NCBI GenBank assembly: GCA_937896205.1
Contig: CALBNA010000122.1
Span: 1-5,516, forward strand
Origin: an uncultured Campylobacter sp.
Lineage (GTDB): Bacteria > Campylobacterota > Campylobacteria > Campylobacterales > Campylobacteraceae
DNA: 5,516 nucleotides
Direction: 5' to 3'
The position numbers were made by a program, and so were the translations under genes. A model generated the notes under the pieces. That model saw only the letters and a list, made by a program, of their open reading frames with translations, was not told where the DNA came from and made no database searches. This document shows, piece by piece, positions 1 to 5,516 of this stretch (positions are counted from its first letter, which is position 1; every line of letters starts with the position of its first letter).

Positions 1-605
1 AAAAAATCAGCTTTCAGTATCCCTTAGTTGAGCCTGCTAGCGGCCTGCTTTGCGTGCTTGCGTATTGCGTTGAGACACACGGACTTGAGCCTCTTACGGA
101 CGGCTTTTACGCCGCGATTTTTAAGGCGGCGATGCTTGGTATCTGCTTTATCTTGCTGCTAGCGCTTAGCCTCATCGACTTTCGTTATAAAGCCGTTCCC
201 GATCCGCTACTTTTTGCCAGCGTCGCTTTTTCACTACTTTACGGCTTTAATCTACCCGCCTCTTTTGACTCTGATGAGCTTTTGCGCGCCTTTGATTCGT
301 TTATAAACGCCGCGATTTTTATGTTTGCCTTTTGGCTACTGCGCGCGGTCGTTAGCCTAGCCCTTAAGCGCGAAGCCATGGGCTCTGCGGACATCTTTAT
401 CGCGGGCGTTATGGGTGCGATCTTGGGCATCAAGCTTGGCCTCATGGCGATCTATGTCTCGGCGCTACTGACGCTGCCTGCATACGTCATCGTGCGAAAG
501 CGCGGATATGAGCTGCCTTTCGTGCCGTTTCTAAGCCTTGCTACGCTCATCGTTTATGCGTTTAAGGAGCAATTTATCTACATATTGGGACTGATTTATG
601 GATAG
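1..605 (+). CDS. pilD: Prepilin peptidase (type IV leader peptidase, PilD/GspO family), 5'-truncated
   Basis: Inner-membrane aspartyl protease that cleaves the leader peptide of type IV prepilins and pseudopilins; in Campylobacter it would serve the type II/IV-like competence apparatus. The frame is open from the first base. Upstream of the GTG at 54 it reads YPLVEPASGLL, the family's conserved YPLVE-x-x-(S/T)G-L-L segment, so 54 is an internal Val and the gene begins outside the window. About 200 residues are visible against 250-290 for full-length members, so the N-terminal hydrophobic segment and any CxxC zinc motif are missing. The first catalytic Asp (codon 177-179) sits in IDFRYKAVPD, matching the family's ID-x-R-x-x-x-(I/V)P(D/N). 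The second (codon 390-392) sits in GSAD, where the usual motif is GxGD. About six hydrophobic segments are visible. It ends in TAG and overlaps the next gene by 8 bp (ATGGATAG). The family assignment is firm. The symbol is by family only; gspO or another name could equally be used. Confidence 0.88.
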   Translation, partial: KISFQYPLVEPASGLLCVLAYCVETHGLEPLTDGFYAAIFKAAMLGICFILLLALSLIDFRYKAVPDPLLFASVAFSLLYGFNLPASFDSDELLRAFDSFINAAIFMFAFWLLRAVVSLALKREAMGSADIFIAGVMGAILGIKLGLMAIYVSALLTLPAYVIVRKRGYELPFVPFLSLATLIVYAFKEQFIYILGLIYG

Positions 606-1623
606 GACGGCGCGTTATCTTTTCTCAAACTTCCTAAGTACGTTCGCATCGCTATTTGCGACGCTTTTTCTCATCATGTCGATCGTGTTTTTCATCCAGA
701 TCGCGCGTATCACGTCGTACATCGAGATCACCTTTATAGAGCTTTTTAAACTCTATATGTTTATGCTGCCTAGAGTGTTGCTTTTTACCGTTCCTATCGC
801 GTTTTTCGCATCGCTTGCGCTCATGTTTTTCAGACTTTCTCGCGAAAACGAGAGTATAGTACTTTTTACGCTCGGATATTCGCCAGTTAAGATCGCTAAA
901 TTTTTCCTCATCGTTAGCGGCGCGGTCTCAATCTTTCTCATCGTCACCGCGATAGTGCTTATCCCTACGGCCGCAGAGCTAAACTCAAATTTCGTCTCGT
1001 ACAAAAAAACCGTCGCCAAGCTAAATTTAAAAACGACCGAATTCGGACAAAAATTCTCCGACTGGATGGTCTTTATCCAAAACGAAAAAAACGACGAGAA
1101 CGGCACTCTTTACGAGGGCGTGACGCTTTATTCGCCAAAAGAAGGCGCGCATAGATTCGTTCTAGCTAAAAACGCTCGCCTAACAAACAACAACGCCGTG
1201 CTTGAGTTTACGCTATCAGACGGCAAAATTTACGATATGAGAGACGCCTCGTGGCATAAAACCGACTTTGGCACGATGAAAATCAGCACCGCCCAAGAGG
1301 ACAGCGTCGCGCAGACGAAGTCGTTTGTGCAGTATTGGCAGGCAATGAGCGAGGATAAAAAACGCGCCAAAGACTTCGCAACCTACGTTCTTATCGCGCT
1401 TTTTCCGCTAGCTACGACGCTTTTTGCTTTGAGCCTTGGTATCGTAACCTACCGCTACGAAAAAGGCTTTGTGTATTTTGGGATATTTGGCGTACTATTC
1501 GGGTATTTTACGCTCATTATGCTCTTTAGCTCGCGCGTTTTTATCGCGATTGCGGCGATATTTTTGCTATTTTTTATCGCCTCGATTTTTAGCTTTAGGG
1601 CTAAAATTTTAAAAAGATACTAA
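598..1623 (+). CDS. LptF/LptG-family (YjgP/YjgQ) LPS-export permease
   Basis: Predicted inner-membrane subunit of the Lpt transporter, which with the LptB ATPase extracts lipopolysaccharide (lipooligosaccharide in campylobacters) and passes it to the periplasmic LptC/LptA bridge. The 341 residues fit the family. Three N-terminal membrane segments (about 15-37, 52-80, 100-125) precede a hydrophilic, beta-rich periplasmic domain (about 126-258, the jellyroll of LptF/G), followed by three C-terminal membrane segments (about 262-284, 290-311, 314-333). The cytoplasmic loop between segments 2 and 3, RLSRENESIVLFTLGYSP, matches the family's coupling helix (an x-E-x-x-x-(L/V) helix followed by a G-x-(S/T/P) turn) that contacts LptB. 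The ATG at 598 starts inside the pilD end. Only a weak GGGA at 587-590 serves as ribosome binding site, so translation is probably coupled to pilD. TAA at 1621-1623 abuts the truA GTG. LptF and LptG are too similar to tell apart by eye, so no symbol is given. Confidence 0.9.
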   Translation: MDRTARYLFSNFLSTFASLFATLFLIMSIVFFIQIARITSYIEITFIELFKLYMFMLPRVLLFTVPIAFFASLALMFFRLSRENESIVLFTLGYSPVKIAKFFLIVSGAVSIFLIVTAIVLIPTAAELNSNFVSYKKTVAKLNLKTTEFGQKFSDWMVFIQNEKNDENGTLYEGVTLYSPKEGAHRFVLAKNARLTNNNAVLEFTLSDGKIYDMRDASWHKTDFGTMKISTAQEDSVAQTKSFVQYWQAMSEDKKRAKDFATYVLIALFPLATTLFALSLGIVTYRYEKGFVYFGIFGVLFGYFTLIMLFSSRVFIAIAAIFLLFFIASIFSFRAKILKRY

Positions 1624-2580
1624 GTGCGGCTTAAACTCGTTTTTAGCTACGACGGGTCGAAATTTCAAGGCTCGCAGACACAGCCGCACGAAAACGGCGT
1701 CGAGGATGCTCTGGGTGCGGCTCTAGCGCATGTAGGGATCTTTAGCAAAATAATCTCCAGCTCGCGCACAGACAAGGACGTGCACGCAAACAATCAAGTA
1801 GCCTGCGTGGAGTGCGGCGAGCATTTTAAGGACTTTGCGCGCCTAAAAGCTCTCATCAACCGCCACGCCCATCCGGCTATTCACGTCAAATTTATAAGTC
1901 GCGTTAAAGACGACTTTCACCCGCGCTACGACGCTAAGGCGCGCGCATATCGATACGTCATCAATCACGGCGAGTTTTCTCCTTTTTTATCGTCTTACGA
2001 GACTTTTTTACCAAAATTTGACCTAAATTTAGCAAACGAACTACTCGCACTTTTTGTCGGAGAGCACGATTTTAGCGCGTTTATGAAGCTTGGTAGCGAT
2101 ATCAAAAGTCCAGTGCGGCGCGTCGCAAAAGCGTTTTGTTACGAGCGCGGCGAACAAACGATTATCGTTTTTAAAGCAAACGGCTTTTTGCGCGCCCAGG
2201 TTCGCCTCATGGTCGCTAGCGTTTTAAAAGCGCTCGAGCTTGCCAAAAGCGGTAAATTTAGACAAACGCAGGCACAGGAGTTTAAATTTGAGTGCCCAGA
2301 GGCGGCAAATTTGAGAGCAAATTTAAACAAAAACAGCCACGATAATATCCTGACGAAAAGCCACGAAGGCGCAAATTTAACCGCCGAACATGCGGTTTGC
2401 GTCGCCTCAAAATTTGACGCTAAAAACTCAAATTTAAACGAAGTCGCAAACAACTGCCGAGATGAAAATTTCCTCAAAGCAAAAGAGCTTTTGCGCCAGG
2501 CTATCTACGAGCAAAAGCCGCTAACGCGCATCCCCGCACCGCCAAACGGTCTTTATTTAAACCGAGTTTTTTACGAATGA
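1624..2580 (+). CDS. truA: tRNA pseudouridine(38-40) synthase TruA
   Basis: Cytoplasmic enzyme that isomerises uridine to pseudouridine at positions 38, 39 and 40 of the tRNA anticodon stem-loop. Family landmarks appear in order: N-terminal LKLVFSYDGSKFQGSQ (usual YDG-x-x-(F/Y)-x-G-x-Q); catalytic Asp50 in SSRTDKDVHA (usual RTDAGVHA); RYDAKARAYRYVI at 101-113; GEHDFSAF at 146-153; GFLRAQVRLMVASVL at 187-201; and C-terminal APPNGLYLNRVFY. The GTG at 1624 is chosen because it places the first beta strand correctly and follows the previous stop directly; no strong ribosome binding site is visible, so coupling is likely. At 318 residues it is longer than E. coli TruA (about 270). The surplus lies between about residues 220 and 282, an Asn/Ala/Lys-rich stretch encoded by AAATTT-rich DNA. 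Asp52 replaces the normally conserved Gly of RTDxGVHA. The stop overlaps the next start by 4 bp (ATGA). Confidence 0.96.
   Translation: MRLKLVFSYDGSKFQGSQTQPHENGVEDALGAALAHVGIFSKIISSSRTDKDVHANNQVACVECGEHFKDFARLKALINRHAHPAIHVKFISRVKDDFHPRYDAKARAYRYVINHGEFSPFLSSYETFLPKFDLNLANELLALFVGEHDFSAFMKLGSDIKSPVRRVAKAFCYERGEQTIIVFKANGFLRAQVRLMVASVLKALELAKSGKFRQTQAQEFKFECPEAANLRANLNKNSHDNILTKSHEGANLTAEHAVCVASKFDAKNSNLNEVANNCRDENFLKAKELLRQAIYEQKPLTRIPAPPNGLYLNRVFYE
2254..2471. repeat. Cluster of AAATTT words within truA
   Basis: Eight AAATTT words begin at 2254, 2284, 2307, 2319, 2373, 2410, 2430 and 2466, within 218 bp. Several share the longer forms GCAAATTTRA or TCAAATTTAA. Depending on frame they encode A-N-L or K-F, giving the repeated peptides AANL, RANL, GANL, SNL, FKF and SKF. 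Most of the cluster coincides with the extra segment of this TruA relative to typical family members. It looks like expansion of a species-wide word in a permissive loop. It is not a tandem repeat, since spacing and flanks vary. Confidence 0.6.
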
Positions 2581-3521
2581 GAAATCAAAAAATAAAAGAA
2601 GCTATCGCTGCCGTAACGCAAAAGCAAAATGAGTTTAAAAAAATAGTCAAAAAATACGCTACATTTATGACTATAACGACATTTGTCGCACCAATACTAA
2701 TTTTTATTATTATGGAGCGACGCTTTGAAATATTCTTTCTTTTATTTGCAGCCATCCCAATATACGTCACGCCGAGGATTCCAAAAGTAGAAAAAACGCT
2801 GGAAGAGTATAGAAGCTTCTACAAAAATGTTTTTGTTAGCACGGTAATTGCCGATATAGATAGCAATTTTACATACGAGCCTCAAAAAGGCATCACCGCA
2901 AACGAATTTTATAAAAGCGGAATATACAGGCGCATAAATTTTTACGGCGAAGACCAAATAAGCGGTACTTACGCTAATGTCAAATTTCAATTAAGCGAGG
3001 CTATAAAAGTAGAAAAAACATATGACTCAAACGGCTCAAAAAACCCTTATCTGGCGCTTTTGAGAGTAAGCAAAGTCATATACGACGAATATATGGACTT
3101 TAACGGTACAGTACTAGTCTGCGAGTTTTATAAAAATTTCAAAGGACAAACGATACTAGCCGATAAGAAGGTGCTAAATACGAAAATATCCGGCGAAAAA
3201 GAGGTACTTGATGATACGGAGTTTAACAACGAATTTCGCGTATTTACCGACGACAAAATAGAAGCGCGCTATCTTTTGAGCCCCGGTTTTATGCAACGCC
3301 TACGCGAGGTTAAGCAGGGTTTTGACAGTGCCGTATCGCTAAGCGCGGCGTTTATGGACAATAAATTCTATCTCTTTTTAAATGGTGCAAAAAACCGTTT
3401 TGAAAGTTCACTATTAGACCCGCCGCTAAGCCTTTCTGATGCACAGGCCATAAAAGACGAAGTCTTGCGGCTATTACGCGTCATAGACGAGTTAAATTTA
3501 AGCCTTGACGTTTATAAATAA
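2577..3521 (+). CDS. DUF3137 domain-containing membrane protein of unknown function
   Basis: Protein of 314 residues and unknown function. A charged, helical N-terminus (about 1-27) is followed by two closely spaced hydrophobic segments (about 28-46 and 50-66) separated by MERRF, so it is probably an inner-membrane protein with a large soluble domain. The rest resembles the DUF3137 family from memory: an F-x-x-S-x-(I/L)(Y/F) segment near 111-117, YGEDQISGTYANVKFQLSEA at 123-142, GTVLVCEFYKNFKGQTIL at 177-194, and EFNNEFRVFTDDKIEARYLL at 215-234 followed by LSPGFMQRL. The ATG at 2577 overlaps the truA stop (ATGA), and no good ribosome binding site is visible, so it is probably translationally coupled and the last gene of the run. 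Codon use differs from its neighbours: 17 of 25 Ile codons are ATA, against 5 of 29 in the permease gene. No catalytic motif was recognised. Family membership is likely; the role cannot be given. Confidence 0.8.
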   Translation: MRNQKIKEAIAAVTQKQNEFKKIVKKYATFMTITTFVAPILIFIIMERRFEIFFLLFAAIPIYVTPRIPKVEKTLEEYRSFYKNVFVSTVIADIDSNFTYEPQKGITANEFYKSGIYRRINFYGEDQISGTYANVKFQLSEAIKVEKTYDSNGSKNPYLALLRVSKVIYDEYMDFNGTVLVCEFYKNFKGQTILADKKVLNTKISGEKEVLDDTEFNNEFRVFTDDKIEARYLLSPGFMQRLREVKQGFDSAVSLSAAFMDNKFYLFLNGAKNRFESSLLDPPLSLSDAQAIKDEVLRLLRVIDELNLSLDVYK

Positions 3522-3522
3522 T

Positions 3523-3542
3523 TTTACTTAGGTAGTAAATTT
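3523..3542 (+). terminator. Weak candidate hairpin just after the DUF3137 stop codon
   Basis: Two bases after TAA, TTTACT (3523-3528) and AGTAAA (3534-3539) form a 6-bp stem with loop TAGGT, followed by only three T residues (3540-3542). The position suits a transcript end, but the stem is AT-rich and the T run is short. It may be chance. Confidence 0.15.
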
Positions 3543-3559
3543 CGCCAACGATGAGCTTA

Positions 3560-3590
3560 AAATTTGACCGTAAATTCGGTCGGCAAATTT
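3560..3590. repeat. Imperfect inverted repeat (bulged hairpin) built on AAATTTG/CAAATTT
   Basis: AAATTTG (3560-3566) pairs with CAAATTT (3584-3590), and ACCG (3567-3570) pairs with CGGT (3577-3580). The loop is TAAATT and there is a 3-base bulge (CGG, 3581-3583). This gives 11 base pairs in two blocks. No T tract follows on either strand, so a terminator role is only a possibility. Confidence 0.4.
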
Positions 3591-3737
3591 AAATATACCG
3601 CAATTAGATAAAAATACTAAATTTTGATTAAACGCGCAAAACTTCACAGCACGGCGCAAAGCCGGTCGCTCATAGTGGACGCATATTTTCAAATTTAACG
3701 GCACCAATCTAAAAATAAATACAGTCGGCATTCGCTC

Positions 3738-3758
3738 GTAAATTTGAGCCAAATTTAC
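3738..3758. repeat. Perfect 9-bp inverted repeat across the ftsK stop codon
   Basis: The arms GTAAATTTG (3738-3746) and CAAATTTAC (3750-3758) are exact reverse complements with a 3-base loop AGC. The ftsK stop (TTA on the plus strand, 3755-3757) lies inside the right arm. The stem is AT-rich and is not followed by a T tract on either strand, so a classical intrinsic terminator is not supported. It could still form a 3'-end hairpin in the ftsK mRNA. Confidence 0.6.
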
Positions 3759-5492
3759 AAAATATCCCGCTGCCCTTTTGCGTTCATCGGACTTAGCACG
3801 CCCATTTGTTCCATCTGTTCTATAATCGTAGCGGCGCGGTTGTAGCCGATTTTTAGGCGTCTTTGGAGGTAGCTGATCGAGGTTTTTTGCTCGCTTAGCA
3901 CGATCTCTTTAGCCTCTTCGTAGAGCTCGTCTAGCTCGCCCGCTACCGCGCCGGAGCCTGTGCCCGCACCGCCGCTAGCACCCTCCTCGGCTAGAAATCT
4001 CTCGTCGTAGACCACTTCTTGCTGCGCTTTTAGGAAATTTACTATCGTATCGATCTCTTTTTCGCTAGCAAACGGCGCATGTAGCCTGATGACGCCCGGG
4101 CTTCCAGGAGGTGTAAATAGCATATCGCCGCGTCCTAGCAGGCTCTCCGCGCCCATTTGATCTAGGATCACCTTACTATCGATACGCTGACCAACGCGGT
4201 AGCTGATGCGGCTAGGCAAATTTGCCTTTATGAGCCCCGTCACGACGTCTACGCTCGGGCGCTGGGTGGCTACGATGAGATGTATGCCGCTGGCCCTAGC
4301 CATCTGCGCCAGGCGCCCGATGTATAGCTCCACGTCCTTGCCGCTAGTCATCATGAGATCAGCCAGCTCATCGATGATCACGACGATGTACGGGAACTGC
4401 TCGCCGCCCTCCTCTTTCATTTTTTCGTTGTAGCTTTCGATGTTTTTGGTGCGCGTGTGGCTCATGATCTTGTAGCGGCGCTCCATCTCGGCGACCATGT
4501 TTGATAGCGCAGTGATGGCCTGCTTGGCCTGCGTGATGACGGGCGTTAGCAGATGCGGGATGTCGTTATAGATACTAAACTCAAGCATTTTTGGATCTAT
4601 CATCATCAGGCGTAGCGTCTGCGGGCTGTTGCGATACAGAAGGCTTAGTAGCATCGCGTTTATGCCTACGCTCTTGCCAGATCCCGTCGTGCCCGCGATT
4701 AGCAGGTGAGGCAGCTTTTTTAGATCGGTGATAAAAGGCGCACCGACGATATCCTTGCCCAGCGCGATAGTTAGCGGGCTGCTCGAGTTTTTAAAAACTT
4801 CGCTATCTAAAATTTCCTTTAGATAGACAGTTTCGATGTTTTTGTTAGGCACCTCGATACCCACGACGTCTTTGCCGGGAATCGGCGCCTGTATACGGAT
4901 AGTCTGCGCGCGTAGAGCCATCGCTAGGTCGTCTTGCAGGGTTAAAATTTTACTCACCTTGATGTGCGGCGCCTGACGAAACTCAAACGTCGTGACGATA
5001 GGACCCGTGTAGGTGCGCACGACATCGCCGTCTATTTTAAATTTGCGCAGTTTATCGAGTAGATCGGAGATCTTTTGATCGATCTCAGCCTCATTTACGC
5101 TGTTTGATCTCTTAGGTGGATCAGCTAAAAATTTAAGCGGCGGCAACGCAAAATCCTTAGGTTTTTCGACCTTGCCTTTTTCCATTTGTTCGAGCAGTTT
5201 TTTATTTTCGGCGACTTCATTTAAAATTTCGACGCCGTTTATAGTAGTATTTTTTTCTTCTAAATTTAACTCGACCTCATCCCGAGCTTCGTCTTCATCG
5301 TCCGGCTCGTCTACGTCCTCTAGCTCTTTGCCGTTTTCCTCGATCAAATTTGACTCGCTTTGAGCTTTAGGCTTTTTGATTTGTCTAGGTTTTTTTTGCG
5401 ATTTTGGTTTAACCTCACCCATATTTTCAAATTTATCCTCATTGGAGCTGGGCTCAACGAAAGCCTTTTTTAGGATAGCTATGATGTTATCC
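3755..5492 (-). CDS. ftsK: DNA translocase FtsK, C-terminal part (5' end missing at contig edge)
   Basis: Septum-located, ATP-driven motor that pumps chromosome termini and activates Xer recombination at dif during division. The 578 genomic codons (first whole codon at 5489-5491 counted as residue 1) cover the late linker, the motor and the gamma domain. The N-terminal transmembrane domain lies beyond the contig end. The linker has a Lys/Pro-rich stretch (5363-5410) and an Asp/Glu-rich stretch (5252-5329). The motor has Walker A GTTGSGKS (4670-4693, residues 267-274), Walker B VVIIDELADL (Asp374-Glu375), and the FtsK signatures VATQRPSVDVVTG and GRGDMLF. A Gly/Ala-rich hinge (3938-3985) leads to the winged-helix gamma domain (3758-3931) with SISYLQRRLKIGYNRAATIIEQME. 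The protein ends in RDIL and TAA. The frame can be read on to an ATG at 5507-5509, but that ATG is sequencing adapter, so no start is present. The gene converges on the DUF3137 gene and ends within a perfect inverted repeat. Confidence 0.97.
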
Positions 5493-5516
5493 CTGTCTCT
5501 TATACACATCTGACGC
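5493..5516. other. Nextera/Tn5 sequencing-adapter contamination at contig end
   Basis: Bases 5493-5511 read CTGTCTCTTATACACATCT, the reverse complement of the 19-bp Tn5 mosaic end used in Illumina Nextera libraries. Bases 5512-5516 (GACGC) match the next bases of the reverse complement of the read-1 (i5-side) transposase adapter. This is library sequence, not genome. Read on the minus strand it supplies an ATG at 5507-5509 and the residues MCIRD plus most of an Arg codon, making a false N-terminus MCIRDR on ftsK. Genomic sequence should be taken to end at 5492. Confidence 0.98.

Larger units (their letters stand above)
3522..3754. other. Convergent intergenic region rich in AAATTT words
   Basis: These 233 bp separate the ends of the DUF3137 gene and ftsK. 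AAATTT occurs seven times, starting at 3537, 3560, 3585, 3619, 3691, 3740 and 3751; the last runs into the ftsK stop codon. Because AAATTT is self-complementary, neighbouring copies form inverted repeats, the two best being 3560-3590 and 3738-3758. A third small hairpin (CGGC, loop GCAAA, GCCG) lies at 3652-3664. No convincing GC-rich stem followed by a T tract was found for either gene. No RNA gene or credible protein was recognised. Confidence 0.7.

Noticed and set aside
54..605. Complete prepilin peptidase gene starting at the GTG at 54
   Set aside because: The frame is open to the window edge, and the codons before 54 encode a conserved family segment (YPLVE followed by SGLL). The true start is therefore outside the window.
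2139..2477. Minus-strand open frame opposite truA
   Set aside because: Lies wholly antisense to a well-supported truA and is explained by codon bias and AAATTT palindromes; no domain recognised.
3652..3664. Small GC hairpin (CGGC, loop GCAAA, GCCG) as a terminator
   Set aside because: Only 4 bp of stem with no T tract on either strand; chance occurrence is likely.
3528..3752. 74-codon minus-strand open frame filling the intergenic region just downstream of ftsK (TTG start)
   Set aside because: TTG start, no ribosome binding site, no recognisable domain. Its composition (Cys, Phe, Arg, KF) is what AAATTT-rich noncoding DNA gives when translated. The start sits inside the inverted repeat at the ftsK end. 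It is more likely noncoding.
5172..5363. Plus-strand Ser/Phe-rich open frame opposite the FtsK linker
   Set aside because: It is the antisense of Glu/Asp/Lys-rich linker codons. Its Ser-rich composition is the expected shadow, and it has no motif or ribosome binding site.
5493..5511. Tn5/IS50-like terminal sequence that could suggest a transposon end
   Set aside because: It is the engineered hyperactive mosaic end followed by Illumina adapter bases and sits exactly at the contig edge, so it is library contamination and not an insertion element.

Overview
The window looks like a fragment of an epsilonproteobacterial chromosome, most likely a Campylobacter of the higher-GC oral type (C. showae, C. 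rectus or C. curvus-like). The genus call is an inference. It rests on the proteins (a Campylobacter-style TruA, an LptF/LptG-family permease, FtsK), on GC content that looks mid-40s by eye, and on the many CAAATTTRA words in linkers and intergenic DNA. It is core-genome housekeeping DNA. I found no mobile element, CRISPR array, tRNA, rRNA or defence gene, and nothing that amounts to a new biological system.

Layout: the left two thirds (1-3521, + strand) is a tightly packed run of four genes. They are a 5'-truncated prepilin peptidase (PilD family), an LptF/LptG-family LPS-export permease, tRNA pseudouridine synthase TruA (GTG start), and a two-transmembrane DUF3137 protein. The junctions are an 8-bp overlap, direct abutment (TAA then GTG) and a 4-bp ATGA overlap. 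This suggests one transcript with translational coupling, whose promoter lies left of the window. A 233-bp convergent intergenic region (3522-3754) follows, with seven AAATTT words and two inverted repeats built from them. On the minus strand, 3755-5492 encodes the C-terminal part of the DNA translocase FtsK: the end of the linker, the RecA-like motor and the gamma winged-helix domain. Its N-terminal membrane domain is missing.

The last 24 bases (5493-5516) are not genomic. They are the Illumina Nextera (Tn5 mosaic end plus adapter) sequence left on the contig end. They create a false ATG and the false N-terminus MCIRDR on the ftsK reading frame. Genomic sequence ends at 5492.

Functionally the + strand genes mix envelope biogenesis (processing of type IV pilin-like or competence pseudopilins, LPS transport, an uncharacterised membrane protein) with tRNA modification. 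FtsK acts separately in chromosome segregation at division. The points most worth a second look are the adapter artefact, a roughly 60-residue AAATTT-rich insertion in TruA, the contrasting codon use of the DUF3137 gene, and single-residue departures from consensus in PilD, TruA and the FtsK DNA-reading helix.
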